From NCBI GenBank assembly GCA_964512995.1, contig CAZELM010000055.1, positions 1-25,212 of the forward strand: a stretch of 25,212 nucleotides of DNA, in the 5' to 3' direction. Positions 7,469 to 15,721 of the stretch are shown piece by piece. Position numbers and translations under genes: made by a program. The stretch is from CAZELM01 sp964512995. Its GTDB lineage: Bacteria; CSSED10-310. The notes beneath the pieces were generated by a model. The model was not told the origin of the DNA and made no database searches. It saw nothing but the letters and a program-made list of their open reading frames with translations. Position 1 is the first letter of the stretch. Each line of letters opens with the position of its first letter.

Positions 7469-8982
7469 AGTTGAAGAAGCATCAGACGCCACAGGAAATG
7501 GATCGACCGGAACGGTTTGGATTTCCTTATTTCTGGGGGATTGATGAAGAGCCGGATCCAACGATTGGCCGGGAATTACCCGCGGAGTTCTATTCCAGAC
7601 ATGCAATGGTGCCGCTTCGGAAAACCGAAACAGGTGAGGTTGTGGTGGCTATTGCAGATCCCATGCGTACACTTCCGCTGGATATTTTCAATGCTATTAT
7701 CCAGAAACCGATCCGGATCATCTGTGCTCCGACGGACGAGATTCAGAAAGCGATTCTGAAGCGGTCAGCCAGCAGCCGTGAAACGACCAGGCAGATACTG
7801 GCCACGGAACCAGGTGATCGCCCGGAACACCCGGCCTCATCCGTTTCGGGAGATGTGTTGATATCGGAACCGGATCATCCCGTTGTTATCCGGCTGGTCA
7901 ATACACTCATTGCCGATGCCATGGAATTCCGTGCCAGTGATATCCATCTCGAACCAGAACGGGATCGTCTCCGGGTCAGATACCGGATCGATGGATTGCT
8001 TCAGGACATGGAACATCCGGCGGCGCACCTACGGGACCTGATCATTTCACGGATTAAAGTGCTGGCACGAATGGAACTATCCCACCGGATGACTCCACAG
8101 GATGGCCAGTTTTCTGTGACCTGGAGTGGGCATCCGGTCGACATCCGGGTGTCATCCGTGCCCACTCCCACAGGGGATCGAATGGTATTGCGTCTTCTGG
8201 GGGCTCGTGGTGATATTGATCTGGAAACGCTGGGCATGCCGGATTCCATGATCGCAGAGGTGGATCGGATTCTGAGTCAGCCACAGGGGCTGTTTATCGT
8301 TGCCGGTCCAACCGGTTCCGGGAAAACGACCACCCTGTACGCGTGTCTGAAGCGGATCGATACTCACAATCGGAATACGATCACCGTCGAAGATCCGGTG
8401 GAATATGAACTGCAGGGCATCAGCCAGATTCATGTGAACGGTTCCCGGAAACTGACATTTGCGAGTGGTTTGCGGTCACTGCTGAGACAGGACCCGGATG
8501 TGATTATGGTCGGGGAAATTCGGGATGGAGAGACGGCTGGAATGGCGCTTCAGTCTGCGTTGACCGGCCATCTGATTCTCACCACCATTCATACGGGAGA
8601 TCCATCGGCGGCGGTTATCCGCCTGCTGGATTTGGGCGTGGACCCCGCTTTGATTGCAGAGACAGTCACGGCAATCATGGATCAACGGCTCATCCGGCGA
8701 TTGTGCGGAGAATGTGCGCGTGTTGTCCATGGGACTGCCCGGAGACCGATAGGATGCTCCCGATGCCGGCATACCGGATTCTCAGGCCGGATCGGCTTAT
8801 TTCGGCTGCTCCACCTGGATGATGATTTCCGGTATGCCATTCGACAGGGCGACCATGCCAGAGTGAAAGAGCTGGCCGGAGAACGCTGTGGTAACCAATT
8901 GATCGAACAGGCTCAATCGCTGATCGATACCGGCTGGACGACTCCCGAAGAGGTTCAGCGTGTGTGGCAGGAGCGATCCTGA
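7465..8982 (+). CDS. gspE: T2SS assembly ATPase GspE
   Basis: 505 aa, typical for the family. The N-terminal domain (about 1-100) has an MshE/N1E-like part (PLRKTETGEVVVAIADPM). The catalytic part contains Walker A GPTGSGKTTT at 281-290 (Lys287), the Asp box TVEDPVEYEL, Walker B DVIMVGEIRDGETA and the His box LTTIHTGD. A metal-binding insert has Cys414, Cys417, Cys431 and Cys434, giving CX2C-X13-CX2C, which is more compact than the insert I know from classical GspE. It is the cytoplasmic hexameric motor that drives pseudopilus assembly through GspL and GspF. The start ATG overlaps the gspD stop as ATGA, so translation is coupled, with AAGG just upstream. Confidence 0.95.
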   Translation: MKLKKHQTPQEMDRPERFGFPYFWGIDEEPDPTIGRELPAEFYSRHAMVPLRKTETGEVVVAIADPMRTLPLDIFNAIIQKPIRIICAPTDEIQKAILKRSASSRETTRQILATEPGDRPEHPASSVSGDVLISEPDHPVVIRLVNTLIADAMEFRASDIHLEPERDRLRVRYRIDGLLQDMEHPAAHLRDLIISRIKVLARMELSHRMTPQDGQFSVTWSGHPVDIRVSSVPTPTGDRMVLRLLGARGDIDLETLGMPDSMIAEVDRILSQPQGLFIVAGPTGSGKTTTLYACLKRIDTHNRNTITVEDPVEYELQGISQIHVNGSRKLTFASGLRSLLRQDPDVIMVGEIRDGETAGMALQSALTGHLILTTIHTGDPSAAVIRLLDLGVDPALIAETVTAIMDQRLIRRLCGECARVVHGTARRPIGCSRCRHTGFSGRIGLFRLLHLDDDFRYAIRQGDHARVKELAGERCGNQLIEQAQSLIDTGWTTPEEVQRVWQERS

Positions 8983-8984
8983 AA

Positions 8985-10013
8985 ATGATGTTTGGGATGA
9001 AGATGGAACAGGAGCGGCTGTCGATTCTGAGATCATTGTCTGGTCTGTTATCAGCCGGATTTACTCTTTCCGAATCGCTGGGGGAGTGTATCGGGATGAC
9101 ACGGCATCCGCGGATGAAACTGACATTGACTCAGATTCTGAACCACGTGGAATCTGGATACCCGTTTTCCATCGCGCTCGCTCAGTCAAAACTGGTCAAC
9201 CCATTTCTCGTTGCAGTGATCCGATCGGGCGAATCATCCGGAGACATTCAATCCGCCATCGATCAATCAGCGGATATCCTGGATACCAGCTATCAGGGGC
9301 GGCTGGAACGATCGGCGGTGATGATCTATCCCACATTGCTGATGGGAGTCACAATTGCCGCTGCGATTTTTCTTTCGGTCGGAGTGATCCCGCAGATGGA
9401 AATGATTTACAAGCATGCGGGAGTCTGCCTGCCGATGTTGACCAGGGTCATATTCGGGCTGGGCAAAGGGTTGATGGCCGCTTCCCTTGGCGTGTTTGCG
9501 GCACTGCCTTTGCTCGGTATCGGTACTGTACGCCGAAAAATATTCACATGGCTGGAGTTCATGGCTGGCAAGATACCGGGATGGGCAGCAATGAGTCAGT
9601 TGTTTCACACGCAGATCTGGGCTTCCATGCTGGGCGTGCTCCTTCGAAATCACGTTCCATTGCCGGAAGCACTGGCACTGACGGCATCTGCAGTACCGGT
9701 TCCTGCTTTGAAGCGACAACTCCTGCAGATTCAGAAACGGATCGAGGAAGGTCAAGCGCCAGCGGTCGCTTTTGCTGCCGCATCATGGATTCCGGATCTG
9801 GCGAAACGGTTGATCCGGGCCGGCGACCGGAGTGGTGATCTGGGAAGCGCTTGTCAGCGAATCGCCATTCTCTATGAACGGGAATATCGAATGGTTAGTA
9901 AACGGTTCCTGGCGATTATCGAGCCAGTTGCTGTGCTTACGGCCGGAGTAGTGGTGACATTATTGGCTCTGGGTGTGGTATTGCCGATCGCGGATCTCGG
10001 GACGTTGTTGTGA
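8985..10013 (+). CDS. gspF: T2SS inner-membrane platform protein GspF
   Basis: 342 aa from ATG 8985; AGGAG at 8969-8973 lies 11 nt ahead. A GTG at 8964 in the same frame is an alternative that would overlap gspE. It has two T2SSF repeats: about 10-130 (LSGLLSAGFTLSESL ... IRSGESSGDIQSAI) and about 205-335 (LGVLLRNHVPLPEAL ... IRAGDRSGDLGSAC). The paired GE/GD-SGDI signatures are diagnostic. Three membrane segments are visible, near 105-130, 160-185 and 310-335. It is shorter than the roughly 400-aa classical GspF because the N-terminal extension is missing. The role is the polytopic platform that couples the ATPase to pseudopilin addition. The stop overlaps the gspI start as GTGA. Confidence 0.93.
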   Translation: MMFGMKMEQERLSILRSLSGLLSAGFTLSESLGECIGMTRHPRMKLTLTQILNHVESGYPFSIALAQSKLVNPFLVAVIRSGESSGDIQSAIDQSADILDTSYQGRLERSAVMIYPTLLMGVTIAAAIFLSVGVIPQMEMIYKHAGVCLPMLTRVIFGLGKGLMAASLGVFAALPLLGIGTVRRKIFTWLEFMAGKIPGWAAMSQLFHTQIWASMLGVLLRNHVPLPEALALTASAVPVPALKRQLLQIQKRIEEGQAPAVAFAAASWIPDLAKRLIRAGDRSGDLGSACQRIAILYEREYRMVSKRFLAIIEPVAVLTAGVVVTLLALGVVLPIADLGTLL

Positions 10014-10378
10014 ACTGGAAAACGACGGGTTTTACGCTTCTGGAAGTCCTGATGGCGTTGACTGTGGTCAGCATCAGCGCGGTTTGTTTTGCGCAATGGA
10101 TCTCGGGCTCGGAACGCTATAAAAGTCAGATCGATGGCATGGTGGATGCGATGGGATTTGCTTCCGGGATGATGGAAAACGAGATTCTCAACATCGGGAC
10201 GCAGGCGGAACGGCTCGCAGGATATCGAAAGGAAGCCGGGAACAGGGGATGGATTGTGTCCGTCAATCGGCATCCGGATCGGGAGTTCCCTCAGATGGAC
10301 CGTATCATCGTGGAGTTGGGCGGGGAGACACTCCGACAGAAAATACGGCTGGTTCATCTGGTCCGGAGGCATTCGTGA
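10010..10378 (+). CDS. gspI: T2SS minor pseudopilin GspI
   Basis: 122 aa, starting at GTG 10010 overlapping the gspF stop. The prepilin leader MNWKTTG is cleaved before Phe8, and mature FTLLEVLMALTVV carries the essential Glu5. The 'LLEVLMAL' sequence and the length match GspI better than GspH or GspG. The rest is a short globular domain. In the T2SS, GspI forms the pseudopilus tip complex with GspJ and GspK, which are encoded immediately downstream in that order. The gene follows gspF directly, where gspG and gspH would normally stand. Confidence 0.85.
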   Translation: MNWKTTGFTLLEVLMALTVVSISAVCFAQWISGSERYKSQIDGMVDAMGFASGMMENEILNIGTQAERLAGYRKEAGNRGWIVSVNRHPDREFPQMDRIIVELGGETLRQKIRLVHLVRRHS

Positions 10379-10962
10379 AACGGGACCGGGCGTTCACTAT
10401 TCTGGAGATTCTGGTTGTTATCACACTGACAGGGATTATCATGATGTTTATAACGGGCTCCTGGTGGATGGTGATACGTCGCCAGGCGTCGGATTCCCGG
10501 CCATCAAAGCAGAGGATGGCGGAAGATAGTGCCCGTCTGATGCGTATCCTGCGGGGTATGATCGAGATCCCGGTGATCGGGGAGCCATCCTTCCGGATGA
10601 CGAATGAACCGGAACCGATTCTGGAAGCCGTTTGCAGTCTGGGAGGCATGAGTCTGCCCATGGGAGCAACGGATATAGCTCGTATCCGTTTGGTCTTTGA
10701 ACCGGGTACGGGTGGAAGTCTGTCAATGGAGAATGGATTTTTAACACCATCAACGAATGAGTTCGACATTTTTGACGGTGCAGCAACAATGCAGATCGCG
10801 TGTCTGGATCGAAATGGACAATGGCTTTCCGAATGGAAACCGGAGGCAGATCGGCATGGAATCCCGCGAGCGATACGCTGGACGGTCGGTTATCACGATG
10901 GAAACCGGCCGGTCACTGTCACGCGAATGGTATCTCTGCCGGTGGGAAATGCTGCGATATGA
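10375..10962 (+). CDS. gspJ: T2SS minor pseudopilin GspJ
   Basis: 195 aa from GTG 10375, chosen because GGAGG (10365-10369) sits 5 nt ahead and the start overlaps the gspI stop as GTGA. A longer in-frame extension back to 10249 only shadows gspI. The leader VKRDRA precedes FTILEILVVITLTGIIMMF, so Glu5 is present. The residue before the predicted cleavage site is Ala rather than the near-invariant Gly of prepilins. The globular domain has the size and beta-rich look of GspJ, ending ...VTVTRMVSLPVG. It is a partner of GspI and GspK in the pseudopilus tip. The stop overlaps the gspK start. Confidence 0.85.
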   Translation: MKRDRAFTILEILVVITLTGIIMMFITGSWWMVIRRQASDSRPSKQRMAEDSARLMRILRGMIEIPVIGEPSFRMTNEPEPILEAVCSLGGMSLPMGATDIARIRLVFEPGTGGSLSMENGFLTPSTNEFDIFDGAATMQIACLDRNGQWLSEWKPEADRHGIPRAIRWTVGYHDGNRPVTVTRMVSLPVGNAAI

Positions 10963-11789
10963 AGGCCGGGTTCATCCTCCTGTATGTTGTGATGGCGGTT
11001 AGTATTATCTCAGGAATCGTGGTGAATCAGGTGCTGAGCGTGCAGCGGGAAATATATCGTACGGTCAGGGAACTGGATCGGTTGAGATGGAATCATGCTG
11101 CCCGGTCGGGAGTGGAACTGATGCGGTCGTTCCTGGAAAGTGATACATCCGAGGTGGATGGACCCGGTGATGCGTGGTATGAACTCCGGGAGTTTGCGGT
11201 GGATGAAATACAGGTACGGGTACGGGTCGAAGATGAACAGGGTAAACTCAACATCAACCGACTGATCTACGCATCCGGTGAACCGAACGATCGGTTGATG
11301 GCTATATTTCATCGATGGTGCGGGAAGGAATGCCCGGATGAACTGCAGTGGAGCCAATTTTTCGATCAATGGGTTGAACGGTACCGTTCGAGTTTGTGGA
11401 GTGCTGGTATGGCGCGGCTGGCCGGCAATATTGACCGGGAGGATCTGGAACGAAGCCTGACGGTTTTTGGAAATGGATATCTGAATATCAATACCTGTCC
11501 GGAAGAACTGCTGCCATATCTGGTCGAAAGAGATGGGGACCGGTTTGCACGGCAGGTGTGTGCGGAACGGACTCGTCAGCCGTTTACGTCTCCGAGTGAA
11601 CTGAAGCAGCGGATTGCACTGAACGAGGATGATTTCCGTCGGATGTTTCCCGTGTTGTGTATTACGTCCTCCGATTATCGGATACTTGTGGATGTTTTGG
11701 GAGGAGACGCAGGAATGTGTGTGGAAGCGGTCGTGCATCGGGACCGTGATAAAACGCAGGTGGTGCGGTACCGGGAGTGGTGGTTGTGA
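10959..11789 (+). CDS. gspK: T2SS minor pseudopilin GspK
   Basis: 276 aa from ATG 10959 (ATGA overlap with gspJ); an in-frame extension back to 10800 is a shadow of gspJ. The leader is very short, MKAG, followed by FILLYVVMAVSIISGIVV. The usual Glu5 is replaced (Tyr), as expected for GspK, which caps the pseudopilus. The large insert typical of GspK follows, with the family's LNINRL segment (about 95-105) and the helical INTCPEELLPYLV and FTSPSELKQR helix-hairpin-like parts. It is much larger than the other pseudopilins, which supports the call. Confidence 0.9.
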   Translation: MKAGFILLYVVMAVSIISGIVVNQVLSVQREIYRTVRELDRLRWNHAARSGVELMRSFLESDTSEVDGPGDAWYELREFAVDEIQVRVRVEDEQGKLNINRLIYASGEPNDRLMAIFHRWCGKECPDELQWSQFFDQWVERYRSSLWSAGMARLAGNIDREDLERSLTVFGNGYLNINTCPEELLPYLVERDGDRFARQVCAERTRQPFTSPSELKQRIALNEDDFRRMFPVLCITSSDYRILVDVLGGDAGMCVEAVVHRDRDKTQVVRYREWWL

Positions 11790-13129
11790 GCCTCGGGATC
11801 TTCTCTGATCAGGCCGTTGGACTGGAGGTTCGCCGGGATCAGGTGGTCACCGCCTGGGTCAGACGCGGATTGAGACGCTGGGTGGTGGTGGAGACATCCT
11901 CCGTGCCATGCGGGGATCCGGAGGATTTGCCAGAGATCATCGCCGGCATCACGGCTCGGATTCCGCGGCACATCCCCATTATTCCAGTGGCACCGGATCT
12001 CTTGCACGAGGTGGTGGATGTGCCGCCGGGGAGTGTTGCGGGGCCGGCCGGGTCTGATCTGCTGTTGAACCAGATGGTGCCATTTTCACCTGGCATGCTC
12101 CAGTGGGGTGTGGCCGGCCCCGCCCCAGGGAATGATCGGGCATTGTGGATTATCACATCCAGGAACGAATCGGAAATGATACTGGCTCTCCTGAACCGGG
12201 AAGGTTTACGAAGTCCGGGTGTCATGGATGCCGGAACGGCTCTGACCGGGGTTTTCGACATATTTCCGGAATCACCCGATGGCCATGGGATGCTTGTCGA
12301 TGTCAATGGTGCCAATATCCGTATGATTTGTGTGTATATGAGGCGGATTGTTTTCATGCGGAGTATCCTGAGATCTGGTCTGGATATCCTGCCCGATATC
12401 GCCGTAACGATCAAAACTGTGCAGAACAAATACCCGGATTGGCGGCCGGCGGCTATCAGTCTGATGAATCACTCCCTCTGTCTGACGGGTCCGGACGATC
12501 TGAACCGATGGTTGCCACCGGTTGTTCCTGTTATCTGGAATCCGGGAGACGAAATAGACATTCTGAAAAAGGAGATCGAACACGACACGCTGTTTGCGAT
12601 TGGAGCCGCGGTAGTCTATTTGGTGCATGGTCGAAAGCGTTTTCTGCGTCCATGGGATGATACTCGACCGGTGATCCCGATGGCCCGTCCTCGGATGGTG
12701 ATCTCTTTGGTTCTGCTTCTGGTATTGCTTCTCATGGCATCATGGGATGTCTGGATTCGAACGGACGCGATCCGAAGCCGGTTCCAGTCGGCTCCCGCCG
12801 GGTTTCAGACTGATTTTGAGGCGGTCATGGGATTGATGGCGCTGTCTCCCGATGAGTTCGATCCGGGATCATCACTGGGGGGAAGTCTGATAAAACTAGC
12901 GGAAGCATCGGATGAATCCATCGCTTTCAATGATATCCGGGGTGATGCCAATCAGTTGACGCTTTCTGGCCGGATATCCGACCTGGCTGGCGTTTCTGAA
13001 TTCACCAGCAAGTTATCCGCCGCCTTTCCAAAGGCGGATATTTCGGTCGTGTCGATGGAGCGGTCAGAGGATGAGTCCATGGATGTCACAATTCAGGTTT
13101 CGGGAAAAATGACCGGTGATGTACGATGA
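11786..13129 (+). CDS. gspL: T2SS inner-membrane protein GspL (actin-like cytoplasmic domain)
   Basis: About 447 aa from GTG 11786, which overlaps the gspK stop as GTGA with GGGAG (11773-11777) 8 nt before; an in-frame GTG at 11777 is a less likely start. The cytoplasmic part (about 1-295) begins SLGIFSDQAVGLEV, the opening of the PilM/GspL actin-like fold, and contains GMLVDVNGANIRMICV. One membrane segment is at about 302-322 (VISLVLLLVLLLMAS). A periplasmic ferredoxin-like domain follows (about 325-447). GspL recruits GspE to the membrane and pairs with GspM, the next gene. Sequence similarity of GspL proteins is usually low, so the call rests on architecture plus position. Confidence 0.85.
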   Translation: MSLGIFSDQAVGLEVRRDQVVTAWVRRGLRRWVVVETSSVPCGDPEDLPEIIAGITARIPRHIPIIPVAPDLLHEVVDVPPGSVAGPAGSDLLLNQMVPFSPGMLQWGVAGPAPGNDRALWIITSRNESEMILALLNREGLRSPGVMDAGTALTGVFDIFPESPDGHGMLVDVNGANIRMICVYMRRIVFMRSILRSGLDILPDIAVTIKTVQNKYPDWRPAAISLMNHSLCLTGPDDLNRWLPPVVPVIWNPGDEIDILKKEIEHDTLFAIGAAVVYLVHGRKRFLRPWDDTRPVIPMARPRMVISLVLLLVLLLMASWDVWIRTDAIRSRFQSAPAGFQTDFEAVMGLMALSPDEFDPGSSLGGSLIKLAEASDESIAFNDIRGDANQLTLSGRISDLAGVSEFTSKLSAAFPKADISVVSMERSEDESMDVTIQVSGKMTGDVR

Positions 13130-13662
13130 AGTTGCTCATGAAGTGGAAGCGAATCGGTCGGGTATGGCTGACAAATCCGATGAACCGGGTGACAGTGATC
13201 TTGTGTGGAGCCATTCTGGTTGCCGGGATCGGATTACTTACAATCACTCAGACCTATATGGATGTGAGATTGGCGGTTCGATCCACGCTGGAAACCGGTC
13301 GAATTCAATGGGAACAGAAACAGAAACTGAAAAAGTATGAACGAATGACCGTGATATTCGAGCCGGGGCAGACCGATGGGGGATTGCTGGCTGCCGTAGA
13401 CCGTAAATTGTCGGGGTTAGGATTGTCGGGGAATGTGAGGGGGATTGAGCCGATGCCGATAAAGGATATCGGGATGTTTTCATTGGAAGAGGTATCATTG
13501 CGATTGAGCATCGATGGAACGAATCTGCCGATGTTGTTGAGGGAGTTTGAAACGGGGGATGATCCATTGCTCGTTCGTCATCTCTCGCTGAGTCGTGTAC
13601 GGATTGGCGATGGATCGGTCAATGGAGAAATCAGGATTCAGCGGCTGGTTCGCCGCGAATGA
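13126..13662 (+). CDS. gspM: T2SS inner-membrane protein GspM
   Basis: 178 aa; ATG 13126 overlaps the gspL stop as ATGA. A short basic N-terminus (KLLMKWKRIGR) precedes a single membrane segment at about 22-43 (VILCGAILVAGIGLLTI). A coiled-coil-like stretch (about 48-72, RSTLETGRIQWEQKQKLKKYER) and a small periplasmic ferredoxin-like domain follow. This is the GspM layout. It stabilises GspL in the assembly platform. It is the last gene of the operon; no gspN or gspO follows. Its 3' end overlaps the convergent gene on the other strand by 32 nt. Confidence 0.85.
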   Translation: MKLLMKWKRIGRVWLTNPMNRVTVILCGAILVAGIGLLTITQTYMDVRLAVRSTLETGRIQWEQKQKLKKYERMTVIFEPGQTDGGLLAAVDRKLSGLGLSGNVRGIEPMPIKDIGMFSLEEVSLRLSIDGTNLPMLLREFETGDDPLLVRHLSLSRVRIGDGSVNGEIRIQRLVRRE

Positions 13663-14413
13663 TCCGCCGAATATACCATAAATAATAAATCCGGCCATTA
13701 TGCTCCATCTTGGGGGATTTTCGGTATTCATCGAGATTGGGCCAGCCGTGGCCGATGAAATGCCGGATCAGAACCGGGAGTCCGGATTGAATGGAAATGT
13801 AGGATTCTTCTGCCTGTTCATGACCTGCCTGGGATGTAAACGTTCGGAGCCACTGAAGGCACTCCCACTTTTTTTTCCCGATGAAGACCTGATAGAAATT
13901 TCCGGTTTGTTCGTGGATCATTTTCATATCCGCGGATGGGTTGCCGGTTGACAGATCGGCTTCTGTCACCTGCCATTTGAAATGTGGTTCGATGGTAAGC
14001 GGGAGTTCATAGTTGATGGCTTCCACGATGCCGGTTCCATCGTTTCGCCGGACATGGACGAGGACGGTATGAGCGAATCGTGAACTCAGGTAGATGATGC
14101 GGCGTGTCATGGTGATCGATTCGCCGGTTGGTGTGTATTCCACAGCATTGAGTTCGTAACAGGATCGATTCTCATAGATCAGAGGACCATTTGTGGAGCC
14201 TCGAACGACTAGGCTGAGATTTCCATCCGGGAGATCATAATCGCAGGCAATGAACTCATCGCCGGATCGATAAGCGCCGATGTGGAAAGGATCGCCCTGG
14301 ATCGTGATTTTTTTCTGAGCGATATGATGTTCCGCTCCAGGCATGGGAGTCAGTCCGATTTTGGGGCATTTTTTAGGCAAATCTCCAATATACATTCCAT
14401 TAAATTCGCTCAT
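13631..14413 (-). CDS. Hypothetical cytoplasmic protein, 260 aa
   Basis: I do not recognise this family. 260 aa without signal peptide or membrane segment, so probably cytoplasmic. The composition suggests a mostly beta fold, with alternating strands such as NLSLVVRG, SITMTRRIIYLS and HTVLVHVRR in the first half, then a mixed C-terminal half with Trp/His-rich FHWPN-like turns (RHFIGHGWPNLDEY) and a basic end. GAGAGGA lies about 9 nt before ATG 14413, a good ribosome site. It lies downstream of the sigma-like gene on the same strand with a 110-nt gap and could be its co-transcribed partner. The 3' end overlaps gspM convergently by 32 nt. No function is proposed. Confidence 0.65.
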   Translation of the reverse strand: MSEFNGMYIGDLPKKCPKIGLTPMPGAEHHIAQKKITIQGDPFHIGAYRSGDEFIACDYDLPDGNLSLVVRGSTNGPLIYENRSCYELNAVEYTPTGESITMTRRIIYLSSRFAHTVLVHVRRNDGTGIVEAINYELPLTIEPHFKWQVTEADLSTGNPSADMKMIHEQTGNFYQVFIGKKKWECLQWLRTFTSQAGHEQAEESYISIQSGLPVLIRHFIGHGWPNLDEYRKSPKMEHNGRIYYLWYIRRIIRGEPAAES

Positions 14414-14523
14414 AAACGCGGATCCTCTCGGGAGTCAGGATGGATTTGACCGACATGGGTTGTGAAGATGGAAGGGGTGAGAACTGAAGCGGAGTATGCT
14501 GATATCCCAGCCGAACACTATGG

Positions 14524-15375
14524 CTAGTGACTTCGGTTCGGGCGGCCAGGATATTTTTTACGTTCTGGAGCGTCTCTTCTCCCGGGCCGAGACCCTGGAT
14601 TCCCCGAAATGGATTGGCGGGGCCGGGAGGGCTTTGAGGTGCTTCTCTCGGAATTTGGGCGGGTCGGGCGGGTCGCCGGGGATTGTGTGGGTGAAAATGG
14701 TCTCGATGGTGTGAATCTTTTGGGGGCTGTCCGTGGAGACTCCGGCGGTTGTCGTTGGAATGGTTTCGGTGTGGCGACCGGTTCATAGGGTTTCACCTCC
14801 TTGGGATATTCATGGGGATGGATGATTCGAAGCATGGTAAGACAGGTATCCCGGACCGCGGGTATGGGTATTCCAACCCGGTGACTGACGGTCGGTTCCG
14901 GGAGTTGCATGAGCAGGCAGTATTCGACGATCAGGCGTTGTTCCGGAGGCAGATTGTTCAGCAGAGCCAGCAATCGATGTTGTTTTTTGGAAATGCCTTC
15001 ACCGGCGCGTATCGCAGGTATGGTTTGAAGAGTGGATGTGACAATTTGGATGATATCGATGGGAGTTGTGACTGGGGGTTGATTTTTGCGGATGCGGCGG
15101 ATGAGATCCGCCAGGATTTCTTCTGTGAATTCAGCGGTTTTCTGGTGATCGCAGAAATGGAGCCGGGCGATGCGGAAGATAATGGAGCTATACCGTTGAA
15201 CAAATACCGCCAGCGCTCCAGGATCATCATCCTGGAGTTTTACCAGGAGATCTGTATCACTGATTTCATCCCATTGGATGGGAATGGGAGATTGTTGACT
15301 GACTGGAGATTTAGTTGGACCATTTGAATTTTCCATATCGTAGGTGGTCATCTGGTTTTCCATTGCAGGGTCCAT
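14524..15375 (-). CDS. ECF-type sigma-70-like protein with Pro/Arg/Ser-rich C-terminal tail
   Basis: 283 aa. Residues about 38-100 resemble sigma-70 region 2 (DTDLLVKLQDDDPGALAVFVQRYSS, IARLHFCDHQKTAEFTEEILADLI). Residues about 135-185 resemble region 4 (LLNNLPPEQRLIVEYCLL, then a weak helix-turn-helix VSHRVGIPIPAVRDTCLTML). Both are degenerate compared with well-conserved ECF factors. From about residue 190 onward the protein is a basic, proline-rich tail of about 95 residues with no recognisable domain, probably disordered. The start is uncertain: ATG 15375, 15363 and 15351 all lack a strong ribosome site. It is divergent from the tubulin-VWA-papain operon and could regulate it, which is inference. 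An alternative is a non-sigma regulator with a sigma-like fold. Confidence 0.6.
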   Translation of the reverse strand: MDPAMENQMTTYDMENSNGPTKSPVSQQSPIPIQWDEISDTDLLVKLQDDDPGALAVFVQRYSSIIFRIARLHFCDHQKTAEFTEEILADLIRRIRKNQPPVTTPIDIIQIVTSTLQTIPAIRAGEGISKKQHRLLALLNNLPPEQRLIVEYCLLMQLPEPTVSHRVGIPIPAVRDTCLTMLRIIHPHEYPKEVKPYEPVATPKPFQRQPPESPRTAPKRFTPSRPFSPTQSPATRPTRPNSERSTSKPSRPRQSISGNPGSRPGRRDAPERKKYPGRPNRSH

Positions 15376-15628
15376 GATTGTTGATCAGGCAAGGATTCAC
15401 GATCTGTGAGGGATAGAAAGATGCCAGATCTCCAGATGAATTGTTCGGGGGGTTGTATTCTTATATGACTCAATTGTTCCACCGTTTTTTTCAAAGAATT
15501 TGATTTTTCAGGTGATTCCGGACCGGGAGTTTTAACCGGTCTGAAATCGAGCAGAGGTAAGTATACACAGAAAGGTCCAGGATGGGAATAGGGGAAGAGA
15601 AGTTCAAGGATAGACAAGAGAACATCTG

Positions 15629-15656
15629 ATGATAGATTTGGACTGAATTGTGTCAA
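15629..15656 (-). promoter_or_regulatory. Candidate sigma-70-type promoter for the sigma-like gene
   Basis: On the minus strand TTGACA (15656-15651, perfect -35) is separated by 16 nt from TATCAT (15634-15629, 5 of 6 matches to -10). The expected transcription start is near 15622. It is the best promoter match I found in the window, and it lies in a non-coding region pointing at the sigma-like gene. Confidence 0.5.
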
Positions 15657-15721
15657 TCATCTTGTTAATATTATGTGCCTGTGATAAACATGCCGACTAA
15701 TTAGTAGTATTTGAGGAGAAA

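Noticed and set aside
8960..9838. 292-aa plus-strand frame inside gspF
   Set aside because: It is an out-of-frame shadow; the gspF frame carries the paired SGDI signatures and membrane helices.
14400..14786. 128-aa minus-strand frame bridging the sigma-like tail and the unknown gene
   Set aside because: Proline/arginine richness is forced by composition in both frames; it overlaps two better genes. A frameshifted longer sigma tail is possible but nothing in the sequence demands it.
15521..15541. GACCGG/CCGGTC hairpin as an intrinsic terminator
   Set aside because: The stem is only 6 bp and no T-run follows on either strand.
15348..15656. 102-aa minus-strand frame upstream of the sigma-like gene
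   Set aside because: It begins with TTG that coincides with the -35 box of the likely promoter and has no ribosome site; it also overlaps the sigma-like start.
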